NCBI GenBank assembly: GCA_030533445.1
Contig: CM060081.1
Location: 34,050,111-34,114,110, forward strand
Reading direction: 5' to 3'
Length of the DNA stretch: 64,000 bases
DNA from: Cyprinodon diabolis
Lineage: Eukaryota; Chordata; Actinopteri; Cyprinodontiformes; Cyprinodontidae
Positions 50,791 to 63,190 of the stretch are shown one piece after another. The position numbers and the translations under genes were made by a program. How positions within the stretch are numbered: the stretch's first letter is position 1; every line of letters starts with the position of its first letter. The notes below the pieces were generated by a model. It did not search any database, was not told where the DNA came from, and saw only the letters and a program-made list of their open reading frames with translations.

Positions 50791-53548
50791 CACAGTGTAG
50801 TGACAGTACGCTATACACTTTAGGAATATCTTGTGTTGTGCTAGAGACTTTAACAATATAGGTTGTGGTTTATTAATTAATTACCATTATTATTGCAAAC
50901 AATGCAGACATTGTAATCAAAATATATTTCTATTCTATTGTTTATTCTATTTTGTTATATCTGAAATGACATTTTCAGTATTTCTAACACATGTCCCAAT
51001 AAAATCACAATGAAGTGTTTTCAAAGCTATGGTCAAACAGAAGATTAAGAGGCTGGCAGAGAGTTATGATGCAAAGTGTTGGTCTGTTTTAGACATCTTT
51101 ATGTTTCCAGATGGCTCTTCTTTATGTGACTAAACAAGCTAAATATCAAAAAGACTGAAAGGTGATTCAGGAAGCCAAAAGAGAGACATAACCATTACTT
51201 TGACTACCAAAAACAGTGGGATTTTATTGTTTTTCTCTATCCAATATCACCTTTACAATGACCTCAGATACATTCTTTTTTTCTTGCCTCTACCTGTATT
51301 TTTTTCTCTCTTTTAAAAACTTTAAAAAAGCGAAAGTTTTGCTCACCAGGAAATGTATCACATTTTCTCCTAAATTTAAAAAAGAATTTCATCCTAACTA
51401 AAATACTTTAAGAACTGAGCCGGTCTTCTTGAAACAATATTAGAGATATTACTTCTGAAGAAAACCTCTGATTATTCTCTTTGGGCTGAAGTGATTCTCA
51501 TTTTTGTATTATTGCAGTCATAATCTCACTGTGTGTCGTATATATATTGTCTTTTTACCTTTTTCTCTTTCTTCGCACGTTCGCCTCATATTGTCTTACA
51601 CACCTCTCTTTTCTTTTTTTTTTCCCTTGGACTTTTATTCTTTTATTCGTTTTCTTTTTCTCCCATGCTGTGTTATCTGCCTGGGCTCCATTTCCTTGCT
51701 CCCTGATACTCCCTGACTCAGTAGCTTTCATTTTCATGATAATCCAGAGACGCCCATGGACTGCAAAATCACTTTTACTGTCTTTTTTTTTTTTTCTTTC
51801 CCTCTTTTCTCTCCATCTTGCCTATCGTCTGCTGCTTTCTCTTACTCTGTTTTCGCCCTACAGGTCTGGTTTATCTTTTTTCCTTCTGGCTTTATTGTGC
51901 TTTTGTAATTAAATTAAATTTTCAGCACTCCCATTTATTCTTTTTCAGAGAAGTATTAAAAGTTTTCAAAGTTTCCTTTTATTTCTTTCAGATTTTTTTT
52001 TCTTCAACACAGGAAGTAATTGCTTTGTTGTTGGAGGCAAATCAACTACAATTCTGCAATAAAGGTCTGGAAAAATTAGAATCCCATGAGACATACAGTG
52101 TATTGCAAGCCACATGGTCTACATATAAAACACTGTGTAAGGGAAAACGGATTATCTACTGGTTTCCTTTACCTTTACAGTTATGCACTTGTTTGTGCTG
52201 ATCTACCACATTAAAAATATAATTAAAACACACTGTACTGTAGTTTATGTTTGTTATACAATAAAGACTGAAAACGCTAAAGGGGCGTTATTACATTGTA
52301 AAGAATTTTATTATCAGCCGTTGAAGATTTAAAGCCCCTTCCTAGACTCAGTATTTTTTTATTTTTCAACACTTTAATAGATTTCATCTAAAGGCTTATT
52401 TTTTGAAAAAAAGAAAAATAGATGGTTCAAACATCATGTTGTCCCAGATTAAAAAAAACATGTAGTATATGCAAAATAAGAAGCAAGGAAGAAGCAAGGA
52501 TTTTTCATTGAAATACTGCAGAACAATAAGACTGATTAAAATCAGAACATTCTTTTATTATATGACATTCCACATGCAGTGCTGTAACAAAGGGGGACAA
52601 TCCAGGTCCAGAACATAAAAAAGCTTGTAGAGATTTGTTCCACCATTTGTATTTCCAGCTCCACAACACAGAAAGGCAATAATCACCTGGTTAAGTGATT
52701 ACAATGAAGGAAAACTAGGCAGGGTTTTTATTACTTTTTAAACCTGTATTATCTCCTTCTGGATGCATAAAACTGAGGTGAGCATATACAGCTCTTTTTT
52801 ATAACATTGAGAAACAAAAAAAGTATAGTGACTTTGGACTAAAACTAGCTTATGCAGATAAAATACAATCACAGGTATTTTATGCAAAGAATAATATAGG
52901 TCTGCTATATTTGAGCACATTTGTGTTTTGACCAGTCATTGATAACATATAGTCCCTTGCCCCTTTACATTTCCCTTTAAAGATCTTCGTGATCATGTCA
53001 TAACAGTTAAAGCATATACTCTATCATCTCTGCTGCTTTTAGGTATCTAGCTGGGGTCTGCCTTATTCACGGAGTCATTTAAAGGGTCTGCTCTTACGCA
53101 AAAGCAAAGACAAGCCAAATGATTCTGGGACTCTATTACTTGACACAAACTTTCCTCTTACAGTTACAAATAAAAGACAAACAACAAGGTGCAAATATTA
53201 TAAGTAAGGTGATAAGTAGACATTTTGTTGAGTGACCTGCATAACTGCAATTAAAAGTAAACGTCACATTACTTTGACAGTGGGCATAAATAAAGTGAAG
53301 TCTTAATTGGTCACCGTTCAACATTTATTTGAGGCCCTTTTTACCTTCTGGCATTTAAGACAGAAAAATCTGAAATGAGAAAATTTTCCTCTAATTTCAG
53401 GCATTTAAAATAAACTTTATGTGCGTAAAAATTTTATTCATTTAATTAAAATTTAGATTCGAAAAGCAAAGAGACAAAGTAAGTGATACTCCTGCCAAAG
53501 TAAATGAAAACACGTTTAACCAGCATGGATTATAGCTATTTGTATAAC
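50791..53548. other. Unrecognised non-coding DNA
   Basis: Includes a long pyrimidine-rich stretch (51,540-51,900) that yields overlapping hydrophobic open frames without recognisable domains. Confidence 0.5.
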
Positions 53549-53556
53549 CTGAACTC

Positions 53557-54153
53557 CAGAGGTGTCAAAAGTATTAATGTTTATTATTCAAGAAGAAGTA
53601 TAAATCCTACCCTTTGAAAACACATCTGTAGAAGTTAGAGTATCAGTTTAAGCTTGTTACTCAAGTAAAACGTTTTTTTTAAAAGGAAACAAATGTTAAG
53701 GAAAAATGCTTTAAACCTCAAACTGGAAACGGGGCTACCCTATTAAAGGAAAAATTATCTAAAAATCTGGATAACTCCCATATACTTAATTTTCGTTAGT
53801 TTTAAAACTAATGGCAACAGTGTTAAATCTAACTTTGCATCATCTTAAAAAAAAATGACTGAACAACAACTTCCAGACAATTTCTTCGTTTTGGATAAAA
53901 CAAATTATTTTGATAGTTTTGAGGGGGGTCAAGTACCGACAGTCCATAACAAAAATGAGCTTAAATGAAACCAAACTAACGTGTCTACTTTAAAAATATA
54001 AGGAGTAGAAAGTAGAGATAATTGCAAAAAAAATTTAAATAGTAGAAGTAAAAAGTTGTCTCAAAAATAATTGCTCCAGTAAAGTATAGATAGCAAAAAA
54101 TTCTATTTATTTAATGCAAGAAAATATTTTTCCTTTGTTACCTGACACCTCTG
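53557..54153. mobile_element. hAT-superfamily MITE, 597 bp, with target duplication
   Basis: Ends in perfect 11-bp inverted repeats CAGAGGTGTCA / TGACACCTCTG and is flanked by CTGAACTC (53,549-53,556) and CTGAAATC (54,154-54,161), an 8-bp duplication with one mismatch, the size made by hAT transposases. The interior repeats 'aagtagaagta'-like and 'ctcaagtaaa' motifs that I remember from an abundant teleost hAT MITE. No transposase; it must rely on a partner. Confidence 0.85.
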
Positions 54154-54161
54154 CTGAAATC

Positions 54162-56024
54162 CAACTTAGTTCTTTTGTGGCAAAGTCTATTTTATGGTAA
54201 AGGCATAACGGTCTTCTTATAGAGTGCAGCTTCCGGTTCAGTTAAACGTCTTCCTGTTTTTTCTGTCCTGGGAGGTTTAACAGCCAGATATGTTGATGCT
54301 GTTCACTTTTAACCTCTTAATATCCACCTTATTTCTGGGAAAATTGCCTATTTTGCATACGCAAATGGAAAAGCAGATACCTGAGGAACTATAAGCACAA
54401 ATTACATGTGTGATATGTTATTTGAAAGCTAACACCATCTAGTTTCTGAATATATACATGAAAATTGGGTGAGTAAAACACCCAAGCTACATCAAGCCCA
54501 AGCTGCATCAGTTCACACATGACTCAAAGTTGTTGTTTTTTTAACAGCACTAATAAAGAAATCCTTGCTTGTTGTGGTTGCTTTGTCATTCTACATTTTG
54601 ACATGCTGCTATAATTGTGATTTGGTGCTCGCTATGCCCATAAAATTAACTGGGTGATTGAATCACGGAGAATCTAAGCTTTCCAACGATGTCCAACATG
54701 TCTATATTGGTAAACATTTTACCAGTGTAATTTTCATGCATTCTGAGTTATTATTTGTAAATGCTTTAAAACGGGTCGCCGGCGCCACTGTTTGAAGAGA
54801 TGAACATGGGGTTCTCAGGTATGTTGAAATTGCAGCAATAATGAACCACATTTATTTAGGTTCACAACCCTCTTGAATAATCTTGACTGAATCTCTTGAT
54901 TTAACCGTTTCTACACTCAAGGAAGCAGCACTGAGGTGTAATGCAACCAATGGTTTATCCTCGTATAACTTTTTATGAATGAATCCATAAGACCCTCATA
55001 AAGTCCTGAAAGCATCACCGGGACTTTCTCATGCTGTTTAAAGAGGTTGCGTGTACAAAACATATTCATGGGAAGAGGACAAATTAATCTAAAAAATATT
55101 TAATAAAATAATAATAATATAAATTTACATTTGACCATACAGTGTCTTCTTATTCAGAATATGTGATTATTTAGATACAGCTGAGATTCTCCCCTGAATA
55201 ATAAACTGGGTGAGCCAAACTAAAGACACACTCAAAAAGCTACATGTTACCAAACATCCAACCCAACGGTATTACAAAATATCCAAATGGATGTTAAATT
55301 TCTAAATTCTGATGAAGAAGCGATTAAACAGAGTCAATATGACTTTTTTTAAAAAGAGAGAAAAAAAAAAATCCCTGGAGGGCAGTTCAGGTCTCGCTCC
55401 ACTGAACAGAATGAAGAAGTCAAAATTCCAGAAGCAATTTGCTGTGGCCAAAGGCCCAGATTCTTCCAATAAAATGGATCAGTGAAAGTTGCTTTAGGCT
55501 GTTGCAGTGCTGGAAACTATATAGCTGGACTGTAGGGTCGCAGAGCAGATACAAAGGTATCTTTGCAGTGTCTGAAAATACAGTTTGTTATTAACATGGC
55601 AGGACCCCGAAAGCCTGCTGTTAAAATTACCTGGAGCTGACTGTCTTTGACTGAGAATTTAAAATCAAGGAGATTATCCTGCATGTTTAGTTTGAATAAT
55701 GAGAAACACATTTGATTTGCTAACTGGTTTAATGATAACATGTGATCATCAATTATTTTAAACAAATCTTATATTTTACGTTTTGCTTTTTCATTTGTGT
55801 TTTATTATGAAATTGTTTTGGTCTTTCAAATCTAGATGAATGTTTCCTGCCTTTTTTGTTGCACTTTATCCACTCTAGAAAACATATGTATTCGTAATTT
55901 TTATTTCATAATGTACAAATGTGTACATTATGGAAATATGGTGTATATAAAGCAGATAACTACATAAAAACCCTTTTTGTTCGCAACAATAGCTGGCACT
56001 GTGACACTAATTTAGTGTAAGATG
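54162..56024. other. Non-coding DNA, partly repeat-like
   Basis: Bases about 54,305-54,800 ('aacctcttaatatccacctt' through 'gaaagctaacaccatctag' to 'gggtcgccggcgcca') resemble an unclassified teleost repeat, from memory. A hairpin of 11-bp perfect arms lies at 55,907-55,932. No gene recognised. Confidence 0.4.
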
Positions 56025-56225
56025 TAACTGGCTCCATAGGAGGATTAATTATCTAGCAATTGGAAAGTTGTGGGTTTTATTCCTGTTCTGTCATGTGTTG
56101 ATGTTAGCCAATGCACCCTGTTTGCCTTCTCCATCTCATATCGTTGAATCTGTACACATTTTAGAGTGAGACCGAGTTAATGTGGATTTATCATAAACAG
56201 CCTTTTGAGTAAGCAAGTAAAGCAG
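56025..56225 (+). mobile_element. Degenerate tRNA-derived SINE
   Basis: 'actggctccataggaggatt' near the start and 'ttgtgggttttattcctg' as a weak B box match the head of a teleost SINE; 'agtgagaccgagttaatg' follows. The usual tail is eroded. Confidence 0.5.
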
Positions 56226-59200
56226 AGAATAATTCTTTCCTTTTTTGTTTCTTTTTTTCTCAGATTTTTCAGTCAGAATGTAGGTGGTGGAACATTCCCC
56301 TAATAGTAGACATCACACCTTTTTACCATTTCTCATCTGCAAATGAGCTATTTGATACCCATTTTATCTAATTACTGTGCATCATTTTATTTCTCGTTGT
56401 AGTTAAAGGTTTATGATACAGTATGAGGATGATTAATGATAAAAGTGCCTAGATCTCTCCCATTATTAATTTCTTTGTTAATAAAAGGTTTAAATATTTA
56501 CACATCTTATTTGACTGTTTGTGGTTCTGATCTTTATATGAATATGTCAACACTTGAGAAATATCATGAGATAAAATATGATCAAACAAAAATGATTCTG
56601 AATGGTAAATATTTATCTTTATCTGAGACACATACCAAAGCTAACCATGTAATTCCATTAATAGAATATAGAAATGTTATTTTAAGGTTTTGGTTTTCAC
56701 ACTGATTGTTTATTAATAATACATTTGGATCAGATGAGGGGGTAATGAGAAATGGGCGGAGCTAAGCAGATGTGTGAAATTAATGATCAGACCAGGCATC
56801 AGAGCTGAGAACATTATAGCAATAGCACTCTAAGCTTTATTCTAATATTCAGACTTATGGGTACATGAAAATCACCGTTGAACAACATTTGTGATGCAAT
56901 TAGGCTGTTTTCTTAAACTAGCTAAGATTACAAGATTTGTTACTAATCTTTTCTCTTCTTTTAAAGGTTTGTTAATGTTTAAATATGAGATTCTGACCTT
57001 CATCACATATAATATCCTAAATCTGGAATTTGTTTACTATGACTGTGAACCATGTGAATTCAATAATGATAAAGATCTAAAACGAGTATTTCTTATTCAG
57101 TAGCAGAAAAAGGGCAAAACTAAGTTCTCTTCTGGTGTGGAAATATTTATAGATATACAGCTCAGTTTCAATTTCAGTTCGATAAAATATTAATATTAAA
57201 ATATTAATATTAACATATCTTGATATGGTGTTTAAAGTGATATTTTTAGATTCATTATTTTCTGTGAAATATCTTACTGCCCCATAAAATTATTTAAACT
57301 ACGTTAAGTTGTTCATATTACATTTTCTGGCATTACATTTTAGCATCAAATATTTAAAAACAGCTTGATGTCAATGTTTGTTTATTTGTAAAAAAAAAAA
57401 AAACTGAAGAATTAGAAGGATTTTTATGATATATTAATTTATCTTATTATTTCACATCTTCCGCTTCACAGCCTATGTCTTACTCGAAAGTTTAAAAGCT
57501 CTTGAAACATGAAACCAAGCTGTAAATTCAGAGTTTGTGGTTTTGTACTGTTGTAGGCGTGGAGTTGTACATTTGACTCCTCTGTGTGACAGCAGATCAA
57601 TGCACCCCAGAGCAGGGGCAGAAATGAATTGATTGTCACCAATAAAATTCCAATTAAACAAAGGAATAGGCCTCAGAGAGCACTCAGAGAGAAGCAGCTC
57701 TCATCTTCACATACGTCCATAGTGGGAAAGGGACTCGTATGTTTGCTGAAGAGCTAGCTTGTTAATTTTCTAATATTTTTCTAATATTTTGCCATCAGGA
57801 AAGTGTGGAAGTTATAGATGTATGGAAGATTGAGCAAACTGCAGACAGAAAATCAGATACAGGATAACGAGAGTATGAAAGTAGTGAGAGGAGAAGCAGT
57901 GGTGTTAACAATTGATCCAAAACATTCTTAATGATGAAAAGAGACCTTAATTGTGGGGATATGTGTGAGATCAGCTTTCAGCAGTCAATTCTGGAGCTCG
58001 TTTGACCTTATTTAATCAGCAGGGATTTTTTTCTCTCTAAACTAGTCTCTATTTTCAGTAAGGTGAGTCTTGTTACTTTTGTCTGACTATCTTTGCTGTT
58101 GCTGCAGTCTTCTTATTGAACAGACATTTTATTCTCGCATGTACTTCCAAGTAAGTTATAGGCCTTCCATCTAGGCAGCAACTAAGTATGCTTTTTGCTC
58201 CTATGAAGCTACAAATGAAGTTATAAGATGATTCATGTTCTCCTTTCCAAGAAAATGTACAAGATCTCCTTACCCTCCCCTCTTCTCCGCTCTCTTCTTC
58301 ACTAATAACATTTTCTTCACTATATCCTTCTATCTCCCAAGCTCAGTAATCTGATTGTTCCTTTTATGATAGTGCTGTTATTGAGTTGCCTGTATCATAC
58401 ATATGTATAATTCCGCCACCATACTTATTTCCCTTTCTGCTGTTATTTCCTCCAGCATCCAACCAAACAGGAATATTCACACTAATGCTGTTTTAAACAT
58501 GTGTAAAGCATTGTCTCTGTGGGGAGTTTTTTCAGACTGCTATTACAGAGGACTTATGTGAATCTTTCAGCTTTTTTCTGATGGTTTTCCTAATATCACA
58601 GTTATTTTATTGTTTAAACCACAAACAAAAACCTTTGTGTTTGATTTAAAGCCAAAAACATAAGTATATTGTCAGACCTAAAATGAGGTCTGCCTCAACC
58701 TTTTAGGGAGAACGTTTTTTTATGTTTTTGCGAAGTATTCTTGTTCTGCTCCTATTTAAGTTTTTCCCGTGATAATGTGAAAAACCCTCTCAATTAGAAC
58801 TAAATTTCTTTCAGCTTTCACTTTAGAAGAACTTACGTTAATGGATGATGCGTATTGGACAAACCCTGGTTACTGCTATTCCTAAACATATGCTAACCAG
58901 AAAGTGTCACAACACAGGACAGAAGGACCCAGTGTTCAAGGCGAGATGGGCAGTGGCATAACTCAAAGGATTTGATCCTGTTATCAGCGGCTAGGGCAGG
59001 GCACCACCCATTACTAGTGACCAAGATAATCTAAAGGATGATTATCCATATGAGCCAGTAACCTCGTTTAACAGTTCAGTCCATCTCCATAGAGCAAGGT
59101 ATGATCCAATTGGTGGGCTGCCAAGGAGATGCGGTGGAGTGCCGCCTAGATTGTCCCAGATGCTGCTGCCCCACAGAACAAACAGTAGTCAGAGCCAGGT

Positions 59201-60475
59201 CTGTGAATCACATCATACCAAGAAGGTTTAGAAGTCCAGGAGTCCGGAGTCCGGTCAGGGATACCAATGAGAACAGAAACAGGCTGTTTCGGGGTTCCAG
59301 GAGTCCACAGATAGTTCAGGACGAACATTCAGATGGGAACAGTCAGGCTAAGTGGTTGAGAGGCAGAAGAAGTCAGGATATCTATAACACTACAGAACGC
59401 TAAAAAACTGCTCTCTCCACTAAGACCAGACAGGAATAGACGTACTCACTGGATGAGAGATGGATCAGGAACACTATGGCATGCTAAAAAAACCTCTCTC
59501 CACTGGCCCCTGAGAACAAGAACATGAGCAAGAGCATCAGAATCAATAATCTGACCACAATGGCTGGGACTGGGCCATATAAATAGAAGCAGCAGCAGCA
59601 GGTGTAATGAGCAACCGGGCAGAGTTAGACAGGTGAATGGAGTGAGCAGTTAGGACAGCCCTCAGAGCACAAGCATAATTCACAAATATTATAAAATTTT
59701 CTCTACCAAACCAGCCATGCAGCCCATGTCGACATAAGCTTTTGTTCTCAGTTTTTCTAGTTGTGTTCAAAATGTACATTTCAAATATTTTCAAAGAAAT
59801 ATTCTACACAAAAAAATTAAATGGAAGGGAAGACCCCCGATTTTACAAAGCAGCATAGTATGGCTTTTACATTTTCATGCACCTTGTCATCTATGTGATG
59901 TAAAGGAAGTGTCATTAATCATACAAACTAACCTCCTTCCACTGCTCTGTAGTCCAGCTTCAATGGTGATATGGCCAATGTAGGTTATTTCTATAGTTCA
60001 TTGGTGTTAGAGTGCATCCTAATATTCTGAGGCTAACAACAGAATGTGATGTTTAGTGTAGTGTGAGATTTTTCTATCACAACCAACATAACCTTCTCTT
60101 ACAGTCTTAGACACATTAGTTCACTGTTAAACCCGGCCTTCACTCCCACTGTTAATCCATTAGCTTTGTCCTGACATTTCCCTTCTGTTGGGCAGTTCTG
60201 CTTCTCTCTTAGACAACTGCTGAAAAATACTGACCAACATAGATTGGAAACACTTCCACTCAGTAGGTGATTTAACCAAGGTAAACAACTATCTAAATTG
60301 ATCTTTTTTCAAACGACCAAAAATGTTAACCTGTTGCCTATTAAATCCCACTACCATGTTTTAACACACTGTTTTCTTACAGTTCCCAACTCAGCCCTTG
60401 CAGCACTTCACAATGGGGGGCAGTGTGTAATATTTTTTTGTTGTTAACATTGATGCAACATTTAATTGTTTAAAA
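56226..60475. other. Unrecognised non-coding DNA, possible LTR-like part
   Basis: Mostly anonymous AT-rich DNA. Bases about 58,905-59,660 differ: they are more G-rich, begin 'gtgtcacaacacaggacaga' and, on the minus strand, contain 'ctatttatatggcccagt', which resembles promoter sequence of teleost Gypsy-type LTRs. No paired end or duplication found. The 100-codon frame at 59,101-59,403 is not recognised. Confidence 0.35.
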
Positions 60476-60559
60476 TATCGTATTTTCACGACCATAAGGC
60501 GCACCGTACTAAAAGGCGCAGTCCCAGTTATGTGTGCCATTTCTGTATTTAACACACAC

Positions 60560-60935
60560 TAGAGACTGACATTTTTTCGGGAATCCCACGGGCCACGGGA
60601 TTCCCGTGGGATGGGAGTCAGTATTAGTAACGATCACGTGATTAGGACAGTACAGGATTAAACATTAACGGGAGCAGACGGGAGCGGGAGCAAACCAATA
60701 GTAACTTCCGCTCTGAGTTTTTTAACCAGCGCTCAAAAACAACAAGAATGGGAGTGGTGCAGGAGCGGGAGTCATTCTGAATGGGAGCGGGATGGGACTG
60801 GGAGTAATTTCACCAGGAGTGAGACGGGACAGGATTTAGATTTCTACTCTGGCCCAGGATCGGGATGGGACACAATTTTTTTCTGTGGGAGTGGGACGGG
60901 ACAGGAGTGAAAATCCACTCCCGTGTCAGTCTCTA
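60560..60935. mobile_element. hAT-like MITE nested in the pogo-like element, 376 bp
   Basis: Perfect 12-bp inverted ends TAGAGACTGACA / TGTCAGTCTCTA with ACACACAC on each side (60,552-60,559 and 60,936-60,943), an 8-bp duplication. The duplication is low-complexity, so the inverted ends carry most of the weight. The interior is G-rich, with many 'gggagcggga'-type units and an internal 'gggaatcccacgggccac' / 'cgggattccc' symmetry. No coding capacity. Confidence 0.75.
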
Positions 60936-61643
60936 ACACACACATAAGGCGCACCGGACTATAGGGCGCGGGTTTTATATACAGGTACATGTCCTCTACT
61001 ACGTTTAAATACCTCTACTGCGTATTTAAAAATACAGCGGAAGCAAAACTGAGTATGACTGTGCTTTATTCATGTATTTATTACAAAGTATTAATCAAAC
61101 CTGGGAGCTGGCAGTGAGACAGACACATCGCAGATGACAAAGCGCTGTGATCACTCCTAAATTAACTTAAAATCCTGAAACCTGACGACAGAATATGTTC
61201 GCTTTTATTACCGGTATCCTGGTGCCTGCAGTTTAAATTATTTAGATGAAAAACACCTGCCAGCCACCGCGGTGAACCCGGAGGCTACCCGGCCTAGAGG
61301 CTGCTGTTGAAGGGATTTCTACTGTCGGTGTACCGCTGGTATGTGGGGGTCTGAGCGCCTCCGACAGAAATAGATAATCTGGATGAACTGACTGCAATTA
61401 TTAAGTTTTCAGGTGGACTTTCTCACTTAAAACATATTAAAACTACTTTATTCCCACTGATCACAGCAAATATAGCTGCAAGATTTAGATTATTTAGATT
61501 AAAAAAACACCTGCCAGCCGCCACGGTGAAACCAGAGGCGACGCGGCCCAGAGGCTGCTGCTGAATTAAGTTTTCAGGTAGAAAAATAGAGCGGGAGAAA
61601 ACTGAGTATAATTGTGCTTTATTCATGTATTTATTACAAAGTA

Positions 61644-62139
61644 TTACCCATCAAAGTCATCATCCTCTGTTTCTGAATTAAACAGCTGCGCTAAATCAGA
61701 CATGCCAATTTCCCCTTCTTTGCTGTCAGAGTCACTTTCCGTGCCGGGCGGCTCCTCAGAAATAATGCCGGACAACAGTGCCAGCAGACACGTTAGTCCA
61801 AGCATCAACAATCCATCCGCAAACGTTGGCGTAACTTGCCCGGCGCTGCCTTCCACTTTTCGTGAAACTGTGGTCTCCGTCTGTCATCCATCGCTCCCAC
61901 GCCGCTCGCAGCCTTACTTTGAACGGCCGGTTCACACCGATGTCGAGCAGTTGAAGTTCCTCAGACCTCCCGGGATAACGGCGAGCACAGCGTTTATTTG
62001 TTTCACCATGTTTTTCACATCGGCTGTGAGATGGGCACGCATGGAGTCACAGATTAACAGCGATGGTGATGCGTGGAAAAAAAACACCTGGTCTCCTTAC
62101 ATACACCTGCCTCAGCCACTCTTTCATCATCTCCTCATC
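61644..62139 (-). pseudogene. pogo-like transposase, C-terminal part, frame-shifted
   Basis: Reading the minus strand through frame changes gives DEEMMKEWLRQVYVRRPG, then LLICDSMRAHLTADVKN (aligned with the 'LVYDQFRAH' catalytic segment of pogo/Jerky-type DDE transposases), NAVLAVIPGG, LDIGVNRPFK, WERWMTDG, and an acidic end (EEPPGTESDSDS...EDDDFDG) with stop at 61,644. At least two frame breaks and an in-frame stop are visible. The DNA-binding N-terminus is absent. Confidence 0.7.
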
Positions 62140-62372
62140 CATCCAGCCCTTTTCATTTGCCTTAATATCATATGTCATCAGAGCAATGTGTCTGTCTCGC
62201 TGTCAGCTCCCAGATCAGCTTCTCTGATTGGTTGATGCGGCGCTTCCAGCAGCAAAACTTCAATTTTTCCATCTCGAGCAGCAGCAGCGCGTTGGCGGTG
62301 CGTCAGATGCTTAAACGCTCCCGACGTGCTGCGCCTGCTGCTCAAAACGCGTTGCGGGACCTTTTGCTGCGC

Positions 62373-62613
62373 TTATACGCGCGTCAACCATTGACTTTGC
62401 ATGTAAACTCGCTGCTTCTGCTGCGTCCGGTTCACACCGATGTCAAGCGGTTGAACAGCGAGCACAGCATTAATTTGTTTCACCATGTTTTTCTCATCAG
62501 CTGTGAGATGGGCATGCATGGAGTCACAGATTAACAGTGATGGTGATGAGTGGAAAAAAACCACCTGGTCTCCTTACATTCACCTCACTCAGCCACTCTT
62601 TCATCATCTCCTC
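62373..62613 (-). pseudogene. Duplicated pogo-like transposase fragment
   Basis: Bases 62,428-62,613 repeat 61,926-62,139 in the same orientation, minus about 28 bases. The open minus frame 62,564-62,373 reads LLICDSMHAHLTADEKN and NAVLAVQPLDIGVN without the frame break of the other copy; 'QPLDIGVN' matches the pogo 'QPLDV.VNKPFK' motif better than its sister does. The two copies have diverged, so the duplication is not an assembly artefact of identical reads. Confidence 0.7.
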
Positions 62614-62739
62614 AATGAGGTGGTCTCAAAAGTCCGCAGTAACAACACACATAGGGCGCACCGCACCAAAGAGCGCACCGCACATTTTGAGGGAAAAAAA
62701 AGACATTTATGTGCGCCTTATAGTCGTGAAAATACGGTA

Positions 62740-63034
62740 AGTTAAGGTAGAATGAGTCAGGCATTAATATGTACAGCTATTTTGCACCATTATTTTCTTC
62801 AATTTGAGCACATCAATTGAAATGTTGCCACAGTATAAAAATGTAATTCATTTGAAATCTAGTTTTTCTATCTTTCTTCCTAACTCTATTTTTTATCTTA
62901 ATTATATAGTTTGGATCTGTTTGACCAGACTTTTTCATAAAACTTTTTATTTCAACGGCAAGCTATCTTCCTCAGTGTGATTTTATTGTTCTCTTTGTTT
63001 GTCTGAACTCATTTTTTGCTGATATCATCCAAGA
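62740..63034. other. Unrecognised non-coding DNA
   Basis: AT-rich, no feature recognised. Confidence 0.5.
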
Positions 63035-63190
63035 GCAAAGAGTACAGAAACCAAGACAAGACCAAGTCATTTAGAGGCAGAGACCAAGACCTTATATGGT
63101 CTAGGCCTCTAAAGCATTTGGCTTTGTCTCTGTCTAGGTACTCCTTCGACTTGGTTGGTGTGGTCTTGACTACACTACCCTTCTGGGTAC
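63035..63190. repeat. Imperfect foldback repeat (GACCAAGAC-type)
   Basis: 'caagtcatttagaggcagag' at 63,063 pairs imperfectly with the complement of sequence ending near 63,120 (core TTTAGAGGC / GCCTCTAAA), and outer 'accaagacaagaccaagtc' pairs loosely with 'gacttggttggtgtggtctt'. The style resembles a teleost repeat rich in 'gagaccaagac' units that I remember but cannot name. Confidence 0.45.

Larger units (their letters stand above)
60478..62737 (-). mobile_element. pogo-like (Tc1/mariner superfamily) DNA transposon, decayed
   Basis: Left end TCGTATTTTCACGACCATAA and right end, complemented, CCGTATTTTCACGACTATAA form inverted repeats with two differences in 20 bases, and both ends abut TA (60,476-60,477 and 62,738-62,739), the pogo/Tc1 target. 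Sub-terminal copies of GGCGCACCG occur inside both ends. The interior carries broken transposase pieces on the minus strand and an internal duplication, and a hAT-like MITE interrupts the left side. Confidence 0.8.

Noticed and set aside
51504..51912. Hydrophobic frames suggesting a small membrane protein
   Set aside because: They translate a long pyrimidine-rich tract (F, L and S codons) in two frames at once, which indicates composition rather than coding.
54305..54800. Possible named DNA transposon
   Set aside because: Feels familiar as a teleost repeat, but no inverted ends or duplication were found, so only noted within a non-coding entry.
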